Shown here piece by piece: positions 27,642 through 36,509 of a DNA stretch of 64,000 nt. This stretch comes from Glycomyces terrestris (GTDB lineage Bacteria > Actinomycetota > Actinomycetes > Mycobacteriales > Micromonosporaceae). Positions within the stretch are counted from its first letter, which is position 1. Every line of letters begins with the position of its first letter. The notes beneath the pieces were generated by a model. It was not told the origin of the DNA. It made no database searches and was given only the letters and a program-made list of their open reading frames with translations. The DNA lies in the NCBI RefSeq assembly GCF_003933745.1, contig NZ_RSEB01000002.1, positions 912,661-976,660 on the forward strand. The letters are read 5' to 3'. The translations under genes and the position numbers were made by a program.

Positions 27642-28994
27642 ATGAAACGACGAACTCGCCTCGCGGCGATCGTCGCGGGAGCGGCCACCGCAGCGGTCGC
27701 CGCGCTCAGCGCGGGCTTCCTCCTCAGTCCCAACGCGGGCGCGCAGGACGTCTCCGCGCAGGCGCAGGCACTGTGGACGAACCCGAACACGGCGGCGGCC
27801 CGGTGGGTCGCCCAGAACCCGAACGACTCGCGCGCCAACATGATCCGCGACCGGATCGCCGAGACCCCGGCGGGCACCTGGTTCACCCAGACCAACCCGA
27901 CCGGCGGCATCTCGTCCCAGGTCTCGGCCGTGGTCGACGGCGCGGCGGCCGCGGGCGCGGCCCCGATCATGGTCGTCTACAACATCCCCAACCGCGACTG
28001 CGGCGGCGCCTCCGGCGGCGGCGCGTCCAGCCACGAGGTCTACCGCGGCTGGATCGACCAGATCGCCGCCCAGATCGACGGCCCCGCGTACATCGTCCTC
28101 GAACCCGACGTGATCGCGCACGACTGCTACGGCTCGACCGAGCGGGCCCAGATCAACGCCTCGCTCTCCTACGCGGCCCAGAAGCTCAACGCCGCCGACC
28201 CCGCCGTCAAGGTCTACATCGACGCCGGGAACTCGGCCTGGCTCACCCCCAGCGTCGCCGCCTCGCGACTCCAGGCCGCGGGCCTCCAGCATGCGGACGG
28301 CTTCTCGCTCAACGTCTCCAACTACCGCACCACCGAGGAGTCCACCTCCTGGGCCAACCAGGTGCGCGGCATCGTCGGCTCCGGCAAGACCGCCGTGATC
28401 GACACCAGCCGCAACGGCAACGGCCCGCTGACCCCGCCGAACCCGAACGACTGGTGCGACCCGCCCGGACGCGCCATCGGCAAGTTCCCGACCACGTCCA
28501 CCGGCGTCGCGGGCATCGACGCCTACCTGTGGGTCAAGCTCCCCGGCGAGGCCGACGGCTGCGCCGGCGCGGCCGGCCAGTTCATCCCCGACCTGGCCTA
28601 CCAGCTCGCCAACAACGCCGGCTCCGGCTGGCCCGGCCAGGTCGAGCCGACCGACCCGGTGACCTCCGACGCGCCCACCTCGGACGACCCGACCACCGGC
28701 GGCCCCGGCGGCGACTGCACCATCCACATCGACCCCGTCTCGACGTGGAACAACGGCTGGCAGGGCAAGGTCTCGATCACCACCGACGAAGCGATCAACG
28801 GCTGGACCCTCTCGTGGACCTGGCCCGGCTCCCAGTCGATCCAGTCGAGCTGGAACACGCAGCTCACGACCTCGGGCAACACGGTCACCGCCAGGGACGT
28901 CGGCTGGAACGCCAACGTCGCGGCGGGCCAGACGAAGGAGCTGTTCGGGTTCGTCGCCTCCGGCCCCGCGGCCGACTTCGACGCGCCCTGCTAG
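27642..28994 (+). CDS. Secreted cellulase: GH6 catalytic domain, linker, CBM2
   Basis: 450 residues. Sec signal: MKRRTRLAAIVAG plus a hydrophobic stretch to about residue 34 (NAGAQD). The GH6 domain (about 38-330) has YNIPNRDCGG with Asp119 and VLEPDVIAHDC with the probable acid Asp156, then NVSNYRTT and DPPGRAIG. A Pro/Thr/Asp/Ser linker (VEPTDPVTSDAPTSDDPTTGG) leads to a CBM2 cellulose-binding module with three conserved Trp. GH6 enzymes invert beta-1,4 linkages; endo versus exo action cannot be told without loop modelling. AAGGAG sets the ATG. It interrupts the commonly contiguous rsmB-rpe order. Confidence 0.93.
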   Translation: MKRRTRLAAIVAGAATAAVAALSAGFLLSPNAGAQDVSAQAQALWTNPNTAAARWVAQNPNDSRANMIRDRIAETPAGTWFTQTNPTGGISSQVSAVVDGAAAAGAAPIMVVYNIPNRDCGGASGGGASSHEVYRGWIDQIAAQIDGPAYIVLEPDVIAHDCYGSTERAQINASLSYAAQKLNAADPAVKVYIDAGNSAWLTPSVAASRLQAAGLQHADGFSLNVSNYRTTEESTSWANQVRGIVGSGKTAVIDTSRNGNGPLTPPNPNDWCDPPGRAIGKFPTTSTGVAGIDAYLWVKLPGEADGCAGAAGQFIPDLAYQLANNAGSGWPGQVEPTDPVTSDAPTSDDPTTGGPGGDCTIHIDPVSTWNNGWQGKVSITTDEAINGWTLSWTWPGSQSIQSSWNTQLTTSGNTVTARDVGWNANVAAGQTKELFGFVASGPAADFDAPC

Positions 28995-29093
28995 GGCCCC
29001 TTCGCGGTGGCGGGGTCGCCGAAAGCTGACCTGAGCCACAGAAGGCACCCGGTGTCCGGCCTGCGTCGCGGTTTCGCGACCTACACTGTCCGT

Positions 29094-29789
29094 GTGGCAC
29101 AGTTCCAAGCGGCGCAGGCCGACACCGTCATCGCACCGAGCCTCCTGGCGGCCGACTTCGCCCGCCTCGCCGAGGCGGCCGACGCGGTCGAGGGCGCGGT
29201 GGACTGGCTCCACGTGGACGTGATGGACAACCACTTCGTCCCCAACCTCACGCTCGGCCCGCCGATCGTCAAGTCCCTCAAGGCCGCCACCGGCATCCCG
29301 CTCGACTGCCACCTCATGATCGAGGACCCGGCCCGCTGGGCCGTCGGCTACGCCGAACTGGGCGCCTACAACGTCACCTTCCACGCCGAGGCCAGCGACG
29401 ACCCCGTCGCCCTCGCCAAGGACTTGCGCGCGGCAGGGTCCAAGGCCGGCCTCGCCATCGACCGCGACACCCCGGTCGAGGACTACCTGGACCTCCTCCC
29501 CGCCTTCGACACGCTCCTGATCATGACGATCAAGGCCGGGTTCGGCGGCCAGCAGTTCCTCCCCGCCATGCTCGACAAGGTCCGCACCGCCCGCGCCCAC
29601 GCGGACGCCGGCCACCTGGAGCTGCGCATCGAAGTCGACGGCGGCATCGCCGACGACACCGTCGCGGCCGCCGCCGAGGCCGGAGCCGACGCGTTCGTCG
29701 CCGGCACCGCGGTCTACGGCGCGGACGACCCCGCCGAGGCGGCCCGGCGCCTGCGCGCCCGCGCCGACGCGGCGCGCTCACCCCATTGA
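29094..29789 (+). CDS. rpe: Ribulose-phosphate 3-epimerase
   Basis: 231 residues, TIM barrel of the pentose phosphate pathway interconverting ribulose-5-P and xylulose-5-P. Motifs: [31 protein letters not shown] with a metal His and catalytic Asp, [17 protein letters not shown] and [13 protein letters not shown] 29094 gives the canonical N-terminus. There is no Shine-Dalgarno, and TACACT (29082-29087) lies six bases upstream, so a leaderless mRNA is likely. The product supplies the pentose-P pool used by the rib genes downstream. Confidence 0.95.
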   Translation: MAQFQAAQADTVIAPSLLAADFARLAEAADAVEGAVDWLHVDVMDNHFVPNLTLGPPIVKSLKAATGIPLDCHLMIEDPARWAVGYAELGAYNVTFHAEASDDPVALAKDLRAAGSKAGLAIDRDTPVEDYLDLLPAFDTLLIMTIKAGFGGQQFLPAMLDKVRTARAHADAGHLELRIEVDGGIADDTVAAAAEAGADAFVAGTAVYGADDPAEAARRLRARADAARSPH

Positions 29790-29796
29790 GCCGCGC

Positions 29797-30786
29797 ATGG
29801 CCCCCACCACCCCTGACCTGGTCCTCATCGCCGACGCCGACGCCGAGATCGCGGAGTTCCTCGCCGCTCGGCTGCGAGCCGACGGCTTCGACACCGCGCT
29901 CGCCCGCGACGGCTACCAAGCCCTCGCCGGCATCGCCCTGCGCCGCCCCGGCATCGTCCTGCTGGAAGCCGACCTGCCGTTCATCGACGGCCTCGCCCTC
30001 ACCAGGCAGCTGCGCGCCGACCCGGCCACCGCGAGCCTGCCGATCATCCTGCTCGGCGCCCAGCCCTCCTCGGCGGACAAGATCGCGGGGCTCAAGGCCG
30101 GAGCCGACGACTACATCGCCAAGCCCTTCGACCCCGCCGAGGTCTCGGCCCGCATCGACTCCGCGATCCGCCGCCACCGCGAGGTCCGCGAGTCCTCCCC
30201 GCTCACCGGCATGCCCGGCAACGACCGCATCCTCCGCGAGCTCCAGTCCTGGATCAAGCGCGGCGACCCGTTCGCCTTGTGCTACATCGACATCGACCAG
30301 TTCAAGGCGGTCAACGACGTGTACGGCTTCGTGCGCGGCGACGAGTTCATCCGGGCCCTCGCCGAGTGCGTGTACGCCGCGGCCGGCGACGCCGGCGCCG
30401 CCCCGGTCTTCCTCGGGCACGTCGGCGGCGACGACTTCACCATCCTGTGCGTCCCCGAGCACGCCGAGGCCGTCACCGGCTTCCTCAACGACCACTTCGC
30501 GCGCCGCGTCCGCCAGCTGTGCGACCCCGAGGACGCCGAGCGCGGCTACATCGAGCACGCCGACCGCACCTCGCGGCGCATGACCCGCTCGCGCCTGCCC
30601 ACGCTCTCGATCGGCGTCGCCCTCTCCACCCAGCGCCGCTTCAGCGACGCCTACGAGGCCGTCGCCGAGGCCACCGCCCTCAAGAGCGTCGCCAAGTCCC
30701 ACTCGGGGAACTACGTCGCCTACCCCGAGGGCCGCGCGCCCGGCCGGACCGGACGCCGGCCCGTGTTCTGGACGAACGAGCACTGA
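29797..30786 (+). CDS. Response regulator with GGDEF-type (GGDDF) output domain
   Basis: 329 residues. The receiver domain (about 8-125) has an acidic pocket (IADADAEI), a phospho-acceptor Asp59 in LLEADLPF and Lys in YIAKPFDP. The output domain (about 135-315) is a GGDEF fold, with SPLTGMPGNDRI, CYIDIDQFKAVNDVYGF and the active-site GGDDF (residues 210-214). The GGDDF variant keeps both acidic residues, so diguanylate cyclase activity is possible. No RxxD inhibitory site is evident. There is no kinase nearby. It starts eight bases after rpe and is probably cotranscribed with it. Confidence 0.88.
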   Translation: MAPTTPDLVLIADADAEIAEFLAARLRADGFDTALARDGYQALAGIALRRPGIVLLEADLPFIDGLALTRQLRADPATASLPIILLGAQPSSADKIAGLKAGADDYIAKPFDPAEVSARIDSAIRRHREVRESSPLTGMPGNDRILRELQSWIKRGDPFALCYIDIDQFKAVNDVYGFVRGDEFIRALAECVYAAAGDAGAAPVFLGHVGGDDFTILCVPEHAEAVTGFLNDHFARRVRQLCDPEDAERGYIEHADRTSRRMTRSRLPTLSIGVALSTQRRFSDAYEAVAEATALKSVAKSHSGNYVAYPEGRAPGRTGRRPVFWTNEH

Positions 30787-30864
30787 CGGGCCGACCCGTC
30801 AGTAGGGTGCGTCACAGTCGGGACCGCGTCGGAATAAGCCCGTGGCACAATTCCTTGTAGCAAA

Positions 30865-31008
30865 CGCGCGTCAGCGGGGTCGGTGAAATTCCGAGCCGGC
30901 GGTGAGCGGCCCCAGGGCCGCGAGTCCGCGACCCGTCCGCAACCAGCGGACGGTTGACCTGGTGAGAATCCAGGACCGACGGTCAAAGTCCGGATGGGAG
31001 CAGACGCA
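30865..31008 (+). promoter_or_regulatory. FMN riboswitch (RFN element)
   Basis: The conserved RFN pieces appear in order: CAGCGGGGTCGGTGAAATTC near the 5' side, CCGAGCCGGCGGT, an internal variable stem (GTCCGC/GCGGAC), TGACCTGGTGAGAATCCAGG, and the closing CCGACGGT...AGTCCGGATGGGAGCAGA. It ends about 90 bases before ribE. FMN binding should lower expression of ribE-ribBA-ribH by transcription or translation control. I see no T-rich terminator in the gap, so sequestration of the ribosome site is more likely. Confidence 0.93.
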
Positions 31009-31100
31009 ACGCGGGAGTCCGTCAGTGGACCCTGCGAGCTGTTCTCCTGTCCCCGCCTGCGTGCCGTACACATAGTCGCAGCAGGTAGGGGGTCCCACCC

Positions 31101-31691
31101 GTGTTCACCGGAATCGTCGAAGAGCTCGGCGAAGTCGTCAAGGCCAGTGAAGCGTTCCTGGCCGTGCGCGGCCCGCTCGTCACCTCGGACGCCGGACTCG
31201 GCGACTCGATCAGCGTCAACGGCGTCTGCCTCACGGTCGTGCAGGTCGACGGCGACGTCTTCACCGCCGACGTCATGGCCGAGACCTACCGCCGCACCGC
31301 CATCGGCGACCTCCGCGAGGGCGACCGGGTCAACCTCGAGCGCGCCGCCACCCTCACCACCCGCCTCGGCGGGCACCTCGTGCAGGGCCACGTCGACGGC
31401 GTCGCCCACGTCGTCGCCCGCACCCCCGCCGCCGAATGGGAGGAGGTCACCTTCCGCCTCCCGCCCGGCCTCGCGAGGTACGTGGTCGAGAAGGGCTCCA
31501 TCACCGTGGACGGCACTTCCCTGACCGTGGCGGCCATCGACGGCGACGAGTTCACCGTCGGCCTCATCCCCACCACCCTGGAAGCGACCACGTTGGGCCG
31601 CAAGCAGGTCGGCGACCCGGTCCACATCGAGACCGACGTCGTCGCCAAGCACGTCGAGAAACTGCTGCAGAGCACCGGGAGCACGCTGTGA
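31101..31691 (+). CDS. ribE: Riboflavin synthase, alpha chain
   Basis: 196 residues with two tandem lumazine-binding barrels. The first starts [12 protein letters not shown] and includes [10 protein letters not shown]. The second reads [10 protein letters not shown] and then [12 protein letters not shown], with a C-terminal trimerisation helix (VAKHVEKLL). It dismutates two molecules of 6,7-dimethyl-8-ribityllumazine to riboflavin. The GTG start is downstream of the FMN riboswitch, and the stop overlaps ribBA (GTGA). Confidence 0.95.
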   Translation: MFTGIVEELGEVVKASEAFLAVRGPLVTSDAGLGDSISVNGVCLTVVQVDGDVFTADVMAETYRRTAIGDLREGDRVNLERAATLTTRLGGHLVQGHVDGVAHVVARTPAAEWEEVTFRLPPGLARYVVEKGSITVDGTSLTVAAIDGDEFTVGLIPTTLEATTLGRKQVGDPVHIETDVVAKHVEKLLQSTGSTL

Positions 31692-32932
31692 ACGAGATCC
31701 ACCTGGACTCCATCGAAGACGCCGTCGCCGCGATGGCGGCGGGCCGCCCCGTGATCGTCGCCGACGACACCGACCGCGAGAACGAGGGCGACATCGTCTT
31801 CGCCGCGGAGGACGCCACGACCGAGCTCCTGGCCTTCACCGTGCGCTACACCGGCGGCTACATCTGCGTCGCCATGCCCTCCGACACCGCCGACCGGCTC
31901 GACCTGCCGCCCGCGCACCACACCAACCAGGACTACAAGGGCACCGCGTTCGCGGTCTCGGTCGACGCCCGCAAGGGCGTCACCACCGGCATCTCGGCCG
32001 CCGACCGCGCCCAGACCATCCGCGTCCTCGGCGACCCCGCGACCCTGGCGACCGACCTGAACCGGCCCGGCCACGTGGTCCCGCTGCGCGCCAAGGACGG
32101 CGGCGTGCTCGTGCGCCGCGGCCACACCGAGGCCGCCGTCGACCTCGCCCGCCTCGCGGGCAAGCAGCCGGTCGCCGCGATCTCCGAGATGGTCAACGAC
32201 GACGGCTCGATGATGCGCCTGCCCGAGCTGCGCGCCTTCGCCGACCGGCACGACCTCGTCCTCATCACCGTCAACGACCTCGTGGAGTGGCGCCAGCGCA
32301 ACGAGGTGCACGTCAAGCGCCTCGCCGAGGCCCGCCTCCCGCTCGAGGCGGGGGAGTTCACCGCCGTCGGCTACCGCGCCGTCTTCGACGGGAACGAGCA
32401 CGTCGCGCTCGTCAAGGGCGACATCGGCGACGGCGAGGACGTCCTCGTCCGCGTCCACTCCGAGTGCCTCACCGGCGACGCCTTCGGCTCGCTGCGCTGC
32501 GACTGCGGTCCGCAGCTCCAGGCCGCGCTGCGCGCGGTCGAGGCCGAGGGCCGCGGCGTCGTCCTCTACATGCGGGGCCACGAGGGCCGCGGCATCGGCC
32601 TGGTGCACAAGCTCCAGGCGTACCAGCTCCAGGACCAGGGCCGCGACACCGTGGACGCGAACCTCGAGCTGGGCCTGCCCGCCGACGCCCGCGACTGGGG
32701 CATCGGCGCGCAGATCCTGGACGACCTCGGCGTCAAGTCGATGCGGCTGCTGACCAACAACCCGGACAAGCGCGCCGGGATCGAGGGGCACGGCCTCACG
32801 GTCGTCGAGCGCGTGGCGCTGCCGACCTACGCGACGCCCGACAACATCGCCTACCTGACCACCAAGCGCGACCGCATGGGGCACCTCCTCGCGGACCTGC
32901 CCCGGCTCGCGCCCGCAATGGAAGCCGCATAG
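31688..32932 (+). CDS. ribBA: 3,4-dihydroxy-2-butanone-4-phosphate synthase / GTP cyclohydrolase II
   Basis: 414-residue fusion. The RibB half (1 to about 200) has [18 protein letters not shown] and the motif [11 protein letters not shown]...[11 protein letters not shown]. The RibA half has the zinc site [19 protein letters not shown] with three Cys and the GTP site [14 protein letters not shown], then [10 protein letters not shown]. It supplies both precursors of the pathway: the four-carbon unit from ribulose-5-P and the pyrimidine from GTP. It is coupled to ribE by GTGA and followed two bases later by ribH. Confidence 0.96.
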   Translation: MNEIHLDSIEDAVAAMAAGRPVIVADDTDRENEGDIVFAAEDATTELLAFTVRYTGGYICVAMPSDTADRLDLPPAHHTNQDYKGTAFAVSVDARKGVTTGISAADRAQTIRVLGDPATLATDLNRPGHVVPLRAKDGGVLVRRGHTEAAVDLARLAGKQPVAAISEMVNDDGSMMRLPELRAFADRHDLVLITVNDLVEWRQRNEVHVKRLAEARLPLEAGEFTAVGYRAVFDGNEHVALVKGDIGDGEDVLVRVHSECLTGDAFGSLRCDCGPQLQAALRAVEAEGRGVVLYMRGHEGRGIGLVHKLQAYQLQDQGRDTVDANLELGLPADARDWGIGAQILDDLGVKSMRLLTNNPDKRAGIEGHGLTVVERVALPTYATPDNIAYLTTKRDRMGHLLADLPRLAPAMEAA

Positions 32933-32934
32933 CC

Positions 32935-33405
32935 ATGGCCGGACACGGAGCACCCGAAGTCAAGGTCCCCGACGCCACCGGGCTCACGCTCGGGATCGTC
33001 GCCACGGACTGGAACGCCGCCGTCGTGGGGCAGCTGCTCAAGCGCGCCCTCGACGCCGCCGCGGACGCGAAGGCCGCGGAGGTGAAGGTCCTGCACGTCG
33101 CGGGGGCCGTCGAGCTCCCGATCGCCGCGCAGGCGCTCGCCCGCCGGTACGACGCCGTGGTCGCCCTCGGCACCGTCATCCGCGGCGGCACCGCCCACTT
33201 CGACTACGTCTGCAAGTCGGTCACCGAGGGCCTGACCCGGGTGGCGCTCGACGAGTCGACCCCGGTCGCCCACGGCGTCCTCACGGTCGACAACCAGGAG
33301 CAGGCCGTGGCCCGCGCCGGCTTCGCCGACTCCACTGAGGACAAGGGCTACGAGGCGGTCGTGGCCGCCCTCGGCGCGGCCCTGGCGATCCGCTCGCTCG
33401 ACTGA
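32935..33405 (+). CDS. ribH: 6,7-dimethyl-8-ribityllumazine synthase
   Basis: 156 residues. Lumazine synthase condenses the RibA/RibD product with dihydroxybutanone phosphate. Motifs: GIVATDWNAAVV with the aromatic-binding region, VAGAVELPIAAQ, ALGTVIRGGTAHFDYV with the catalytic His, and GVLTVDNQEQA. The family forms icosahedral or pentameric shells. It ends the rib operon, followed by a very strong hairpin. ribD is not found in this window. Confidence 0.95.
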   Translation: MAGHGAPEVKVPDATGLTLGIVATDWNAAVVGQLLKRALDAAADAKAAEVKVLHVAGAVELPIAAQALARRYDAVVALGTVIRGGTAHFDYVCKSVTEGLTRVALDESTPVAHGVLTVDNQEQAVARAGFADSTEDKGYEAVVAALGAALAIRSLD

Positions 33406-33408
33406 ACC

Positions 33409-33458
33409 AAGACGCACGACGGCCGCGCCCCCGTGCGGGCGCGGCCGTCGTGCGTCTT
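33409..33458. terminator. 22-bp perfect hairpin between convergent ribH and the glycosyltransferase
   Basis: The left arm (33409-33430, starting AAGACGCACGACGG) and right arm (33437-33458) are exact reverse complements over 22 bp around a 6-base loop CCGTGC. It starts with AA and ends with TT in either direction and sits four bases after the ribH stop. It should act as a bidirectional terminator. The minus-strand gene's TAA begins at its edge. Confidence 0.85.
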
Positions 33459-34908
33459 ACGAGTAGTGCTGGAACTCGGGCCACAGCTCCGACCACGGCC
33501 GGTCCGGGCCGCGGCAGACGCCGATGGTCGCGCCCTGCTCCTCGTTGTCGACCCCGACGTGGTTGTCCAGCTCGCCGACTGCGGTGCACTCCTCGAAGAA
33601 GCCGGCGACGCGCTCCAGCGGGAGCCCGACGGTGATCACGGTCGTGGCCGTCTCCGGCGGCGGGCCGTACGCGTGGAGCTCGTTGTGGCCGCTGTAGACC
33701 GGACCGCTCTGGGTTGCGTACCTGTCGAGGGCGCCGGCCTCGCCGTAGTTGGCGGTGATGGTGACCGTGTGCGCCGCCTCCTCGGGCGGCAGCGACGCGA
33801 AGACGGCCTCCACTTGGCGGGCGTAGGACTGCCAGCCGATCTGGTCGGGCACCGTGCTGTTCATGGCCGGGACGGGCGTGTCGCCGATGGCCGCGACGGG
33901 GATGAGCGGGAGCGCCACCACCGCCGAGGCGGCGGTGTTGAGCGCGACCGCGCCCACGAGCAGGCCGCGCCGCGCGCTGCCGCGCGCCCACGCGGCGGCC
34001 GGGACGCACCCGATCGCGTAGAACGCGACGACCAGGCCCATCGTGTAGTAGAACTGGCCGCCGGTCGCCAGGACGACCGCCAGCAGCACCGGGTAGGCGA
34101 CCGCGAGGGCCCGCACCGGCCGCCATTCGGGCCGGCGGACGAGGCCCCAGATCCCGGCGAACCACACCGGCACCAGGAACACGCCCAGGAGCAGGAACTG
34201 GAACGGCAGCAGCAGGATCCGGTTCTCCTCGCCGTCGGTCTCGCGGATCGCCGTGGCCATCTCCAGCTGCGGCCAGCCGTGCGTCGCCTGGTAGACCAGG
34301 TTCGGCGAGCCGATCACGAGCGCGAGCGCGGCGCCGGCCCACAGCCACTTCGACGCCAGGGCCTGGCGCGGGCCCGCGGCGAGGAGCGCGGCCCCGAGGC
34401 CGAGGAACAGCAGCACGACCAGGTGCTTGTTGTACAGGCCGACGCCCGCCACCGCGCCGACCGCGAGCCACCAGCGCGGGTCGCGCATGAGGGCCCGGAT
34501 CGCGAAGAGCAGCACCGCGGTCCATACCACGAGGTCCACAGTGGCGGTGGCGAGGGTGTGGCCGAACGCGAGCGCGACCCCGGCGAAGGCGAGCCCCCAG
34601 ACGCAGAGCGCCTGCGCGGCCTTGCCGCCGCCGAGTTCGCGGGTGATGAGGGCGGCGAGCCAGAGCACGCCGACCAGGCACAGGATCGAGGGGAACCGGA
34701 ACGCCCACAGGGTGTTGCCGAAGGCCGCGATCGAGAGGTGCCCGAGCAGCGGGGTGAGCGGGCCCTGGTCGACGTAGCCCCAGGCGGGTTCGAGCATGAG
34801 GAAGTACAGCTCGTCGCGGTGGTAGTCGTACCGGGCGTTGGTGAGGGCGAGGACGGCGGCGAGCGCGAGGCTCGCCAGCGTCGGATGCAGGCGGTGGAGC
34901 GGGCGCAT
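33457..34908 (-). CDS. Membrane glycosyltransferase, ArnT/PMT-like (GT-C fold)
   Basis: 483 residues. The N-terminal loop carries YDYHRDELYFL, the DE-type motif of dolichyl/undecaprenyl-phosphate-sugar-dependent GT-C transferases. About ten to eleven hydrophobic segments follow, for example FPSILCLVGVLWLAALI, WLAVGAVAGVGLYNKHLVVLL, FQFLLLGVFLVPVWFAGIW and LLVGAVALNTAASAVVALP. The C-terminal 120 residues are extracytoplasmic and soluble. It probably transfers a lipid-linked sugar to an envelope acceptor; the acceptor is unknown. ATG 34908 is preferred, with AAAGG a few bases upstream. The nearest neighbours do not suggest an operon. Confidence 0.85.
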   Translation of the reverse strand: MRPLHRLHPTLASLALAAVLALTNARYDYHRDELYFLMLEPAWGYVDQGPLTPLLGHLSIAAFGNTLWAFRFPSILCLVGVLWLAALITRELGGGKAAQALCVWGLAFAGVALAFGHTLATATVDLVVWTAVLLFAIRALMRDPRWWLAVGAVAGVGLYNKHLVVLLFLGLGAALLAAGPRQALASKWLWAGAALALVIGSPNLVYQATHGWPQLEMATAIRETDGEENRILLLPFQFLLLGVFLVPVWFAGIWGLVRRPEWRPVRALAVAYPVLLAVVLATGGQFYYTMGLVVAFYAIGCVPAAAWARGSARRGLLVGAVALNTAASAVVALPLIPVAAIGDTPVPAMNSTVPDQIGWQSYARQVEAVFASLPPEEAAHTVTITANYGEAGALDRYATQSGPVYSGHNELHAYGPPPETATTVITVGLPLERVAGFFEECTAVGELDNHVGVDNEEQGATIGVCRGPDRPWSELWPEFQHYS

Positions 34909-35098
34909 GCGGCGGCCTTTCGAGCGGGGAGGGGGCCCGGACCGAGCGTACCGGAGCCGCGCCGCCCCTGCGGCAGGCGAACGGCGCGACGCGCCGGGAC
35001 GGCCCGACATGCGAGCCGGGGCGGTGGCGAGGCCCCGCCCGGCCGTTAGGCGTGCGGGGACGCGCTGGCGCTCCTTCCTCCCGCGGGGGAGGAGGGCC

Positions 35099-35135
35099 GC
35101 CGATGCCCCTTGCCTGGGCGGGCACGGGCATCGGC
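35099..35135. other. Hairpin in the 291-base gap before the DUF1905 gene
   Basis: GCCGATGCCC (35099-35108) and GGGCATCGGC (35126-35135) pair perfectly around 17 bases. It lies in the divergent gap between the glycosyltransferase and DUF1905, 65 bases before the latter. No T-run follows. It could be a leader structure or operator. I see no other clear element in 34909-35199. Confidence 0.35.
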
Positions 35136-35199
35136 CGGCGCGATGAATCCGTGCGGCCCGCGTCGTCTCAACGGGCACCCACCGATCCAAGGAGGCGGC

Positions 35200-35475
35200 A
35201 TGCCGCAGGACCTCGACCACACGTTCACCGCGCCGATCGAGAAGGACGGCTCCTTCCCGACCTACCTCACCGTGCCGGACTCGGCCGATCTGCTCGGCAC
35301 CCGCAAGGCCGTCAAGGTCACCGGGACGATGGACGGCCACGAGTTCGCCGCGACCCTGATGCCCTCGGGGCAGGGCCCGCACTGGCTCCCCGTGCGGGCC
35401 GCGCTCTGCAAGGCCATCGGCAAGTCCGCTGCCGGCGAGCAGGTGACCGTCCACCTCGCCCAGCGCCTGACCTAG
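35200..35475 (+). CDS. DUF1905-family protein
   Basis: 91 residues. The DUF1905 pattern is visible: FTAPIEKDGSFPTYLTVPD at the start, then KVTGTMDGHEFAATLMP, GPHWLPVRAALCKAIG and GEQVTVHLAQRL. These small beta-barrel domains are common in actinobacteria, often fused to a YdeI-like (OmdA) domain, which is absent here. Function is unknown. AAGGAGG (35189-35195) fixes the ATG. The stop overlaps the stop of the convergent reductase by two bases. Confidence 0.85.
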   Translation: MPQDLDHTFTAPIEKDGSFPTYLTVPDSADLLGTRKAVKVTGTMDGHEFAATLMPSGQGPHWLPVRAALCKAIGKSAAGEQVTVHLAQRLT

Positions 35476-36401
35476 CCCGCGGTGGCGCCGGCCGCGGCGT
35501 CGAGCCGCGCGAAGTACGCGTCCACCAGCGGCTTGCCGACCCCGGTCATCCACTGCTCGAAGGTGAGCAGGCCCGGGTGGATGCGGCGCAGCGCCGCAAT
35601 GTCGACCTCGATGCGGTGCTCGTTGATCAGGCCCAGGGTCTTCGCCGTTGAGGGGCTCCCGGCGGCCACCTGCGCGGCGTCGACGCCCACGTACGGCACG
35701 TCGCGGCCGGTGACGCGGGAGATGATCGCGGCCTTCTCCAGCTGCGTGAGATCGTCGCCCGCGAGCTCGTACGCCCGGCCGGCGTGCGCCTCGGGGTCGG
35801 CGAACGCGATGGCGGCGAAGGCCGCGATGTCGTCGGCGGCGATGTGCGGCTCGTACGTGTCGGCGTGCAGGAGCGAGACCAGCGCGCCGTCCTGGAGCTC
35901 CCGGAACGAGTCGAAGGTGTTCTCCATGAACGAGGTCGGGCGCAGGATCGTGTACGGCACGCCGCTCTCGCGGATCTCGCGCTCGGCCTCGGCCTTGCGC
36001 TGGAGCGTGTCCATGTGCGGCTCCAGCGGCCCGCCGACGCCGACCGACGAGGAGTGCACCAGGTGCGCCGCGCCCGCGGCCCGCGCCGCCGCGGCGAGGT
36101 TCGCGGCGCTGCGCCGCTCGTGGTCGAGGTCGTGGCCGTACGGCCCGCCCTCGTAGGAGCCCGCGTGGACGCTGAAGACGCCCCAGACGCCCGCGGCCGC
36201 CCGGTCGAGCGAGTCGCGGTCGCCGAGGTCGCCCTCGACGACGTCGGCTCCGGACTCCTTGAGCGCCTTGGCCTTCGGGCTCGACGCGTCCCGGGTGAGG
36301 GCCCGCACGACCCAGCCGTCGGCGAGGAGGCGGGCCGCGACGGCCCCGCCCTGGCGTCCGGTCGCGCCGGTCACGAGGATGGTCCGATCGGGAGAGGGCA
36401 T
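35472..36401 (-). CDS. NmrA-like NAD(P)-binding reductase/regulatory protein
   Basis: 309 residues, atypical short-chain dehydrogenase. The nucleotide motif ILVTGATGRQGGAVA opens the protein. Then come ALTRDASSPKAKAL, DLGDRDSL, VFSVHAGSYEGGPYG, HLVHSSSVG and the substrate-side PYTILRPTSFMEN. The catalytic YxxxK of true SDRs is not clearly kept, as in NmrA proteins, which sense redox cofactor or reduce small molecules. AAGGAC precedes ATG 36401. It is divergent from a TetR gene over 108 bases that contain a dyad, so the TetR probably represses it. Confidence 0.87.
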   Translation of the reverse strand: MPSPDRTILVTGATGRQGGAVAARLLADGWVVRALTRDASSPKAKALKESGADVVEGDLGDRDSLDRAAAGVWGVFSVHAGSYEGGPYGHDLDHERRSAANLAAAARAAGAAHLVHSSSVGVGGPLEPHMDTLQRKAEAEREIRESGVPYTILRPTSFMENTFDSFRELQDGALVSLLHADTYEPHIAADDIAAFAAIAFADPEAHAGRAYELAGDDLTQLEKAAIISRVTGRDVPYVGVDAAQVAAGSPSTAKTLGLINEHRIEVDIAALRRIHPGLLTFEQWMTGVGKPLVDAYFARLDAAAGATAG

Positions 36402-36462
36402 GACGAGGTCCTTCCGTTCCTGGGGCCGCCGACTAGCATCGGAGGCGGCGACCCGGTTACTG

Positions 36463-36484
36463 AAACGGAACACTACACCCGTTT
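36463..36484. promoter_or_regulatory. Candidate TetR operator in the NmrA/TetR divergent gap
   Basis: AAACGG-N10-CCGTTT is a perfect 6-bp dyad spanning 22 bases, the usual length for a TetR dimer site. It lies 26 bases before the TetR start and 61 bases before the reductase start, so one site could control both. Function is inferred from position. Confidence 0.6.
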
Positions 36485-36509
36485 ATTTGCGGGCACGAGA
36501 GGGGGCACC

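Noticed and set aside
35784..36509. Upstream extension of the TetR frame (to a 493-residue protein)
   Set aside because: It is antisense to the NmrA-like gene. The HTH starts just after GTG 36510, which has a purine-rich ribosome site.
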